From Limnohabitans sp. (GTDB taxonomy: Bacteria; Pseudomonadota; Gammaproteobacteria; Burkholderiales; Burkholderiaceae_C): a DNA stretch of 7,165 nt. Below, piece after piece: positions 6,770-7,165 of the stretch (the first letter of the stretch is position 1; every line of letters starts with the position of its first letter). The stretch covers positions 1-7,165 of the forward strand of contig JANQXJ010000059.1 in NCBI GenBank assembly GCA_030729445.1. Direction: 5' to 3'. Position numbers and translations under genes: made by a program. The notes under the pieces were generated by a model. The model saw only the letters and a list, made by a program, of their open reading frames with translations. It did no database searches and was not told the origin of the DNA.

Positions 6770-7165
6770 TTAATAGCGGTAAGTGTCGGCTTTGTAGGGG
6801 CCGTTTTTGGACACGCCGATGTAAGACGCCTGCTCGTCGCTGAGTTCGGTCAGCATGGCGCCGACTTTCTTCAGGTGCAAACGAGCGACCTTCTCATCGA
6901 GGTGCTTGGGCAGCACATAGACCTTGCCCGACTCGTACTGGTCTTGTTTGGTGAACAGTTCGATCTGGGCGATGGTCTGGTTGGCGAACGAAGACGACAT
7001 CACAAAGCTGGGGTGGCCGGTGGCGCAACCCAGGTTCACCAAGCGGCCTTTGGCCAACAAAGTGATCTTCTTGCCATCGGGGAAGATGACGTGGTCGACC
7101 TGGGGCTTGATCTCGTCCCACTGCAGTTTTTCCAAGGAAGCGACGTCGATCTCGTTGTCGAAGTG
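6770..7165 (-). CDS. ahcY: Adenosylhomocysteinase, C-terminal 131 residues (5' partial)
   Basis: AhcY (S-adenosylhomocysteine hydrolase) splits SAH into adenosine and homocysteine with bound NAD, removing the product inhibitor of methyltransferases. The window holds only the C-terminus; the frame is open through the right edge, so the TTG at 7135 is not a start. Recognisable family segments are HFDNEIDV at the very edge, KPQVDHVIFPDGKKI, and NLGCATGHPSFVMS, where most homologues have Met in place of this Thr. The C-terminal KADTYRY includes the lysine and tyrosine that reach over to bind NAD in the neighbouring subunit. The stop is TAA. It is the most upstream gene visible in the minus-strand cluster. 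In many Burkholderiales ahcY transcripts start with an SAH riboswitch; that region would lie outside the window, so nothing can be said here. Confidence 0.97.
   Translation of the reverse strand, partial: HFDNEIDVASLEKLQWDEIKPQVDHVIFPDGKKITLLAKGRLVNLGCATGHPSFVMSSSFANQTIAQIELFTKQDQYESGKVYVLPKHLDEKVARLHLKKVGAMLTELSDEQASYIGVSKNGPYKADTYRY

Overview
The window is a high-GC stretch of bacterial chromosome. Gene content and protein sequence suggest a betaproteobacterium of the order Burkholderiales, probably Comamonadaceae. This is inferred from family resemblance (the ahcY / tlyA-like / metF order, a long-insert UvrA C-terminus, a Burkholderiales-type NPPW methyltransferase); no search was run. All genes look chromosomal. 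I see no tRNA, rRNA, CRISPR array, insertion sequence or phage gene.

Left part, plus strand. Positions 1-1137 hold the C-terminal part of a UvrA-family ATPase, cut by the left edge. After an AT-richer gap of 147 bases (weak hairpins, a possible -10 box and an eight-T run) comes 1285-2967. This is a secreted outer-membrane beta-barrel protein of the ShlB/FhaC (TpsB, Omp85 superfamily) type, with no secreted TpsA partner beside it.

Right part, minus strand. Five genes read leftward from the right edge: ahcY (C-terminal 131 residues only), a TlyA-type rRNA methyltransferase, metF, a HAD-superfamily phosphatase, and a class I SAM-dependent methyltransferase with an NPPW motif. The gaps are 9, 17, 11 and 68 bases, so at least the first four are probably one transcript. 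Its promoter lies beyond the right edge.

How they fit together. AhcY hydrolyses S-adenosylhomocysteine, the product of all SAM methyltransferases. MetF supplies the methyl group that remakes methionine from homocysteine. The TlyA-like enzyme and the last methyltransferase consume SAM. The cluster therefore joins methyl-cycle recycling with two methyl-using enzymes; the HAD phosphatase has no evident place in that cycle. The plus-strand barrel gene and the minus-strand cluster converge at about 2968-3013, where a GC-only hairpin lies.

Most of the window is ordinary housekeeping sequence and I found no clearly new system. The points most worth a second look are the orphan TpsB-like barrel with slippage-prone repeats at its 5' end, and the uncharacterised methyltransferase with a lysine-rich linker at the end of the methyl-cycle cluster.
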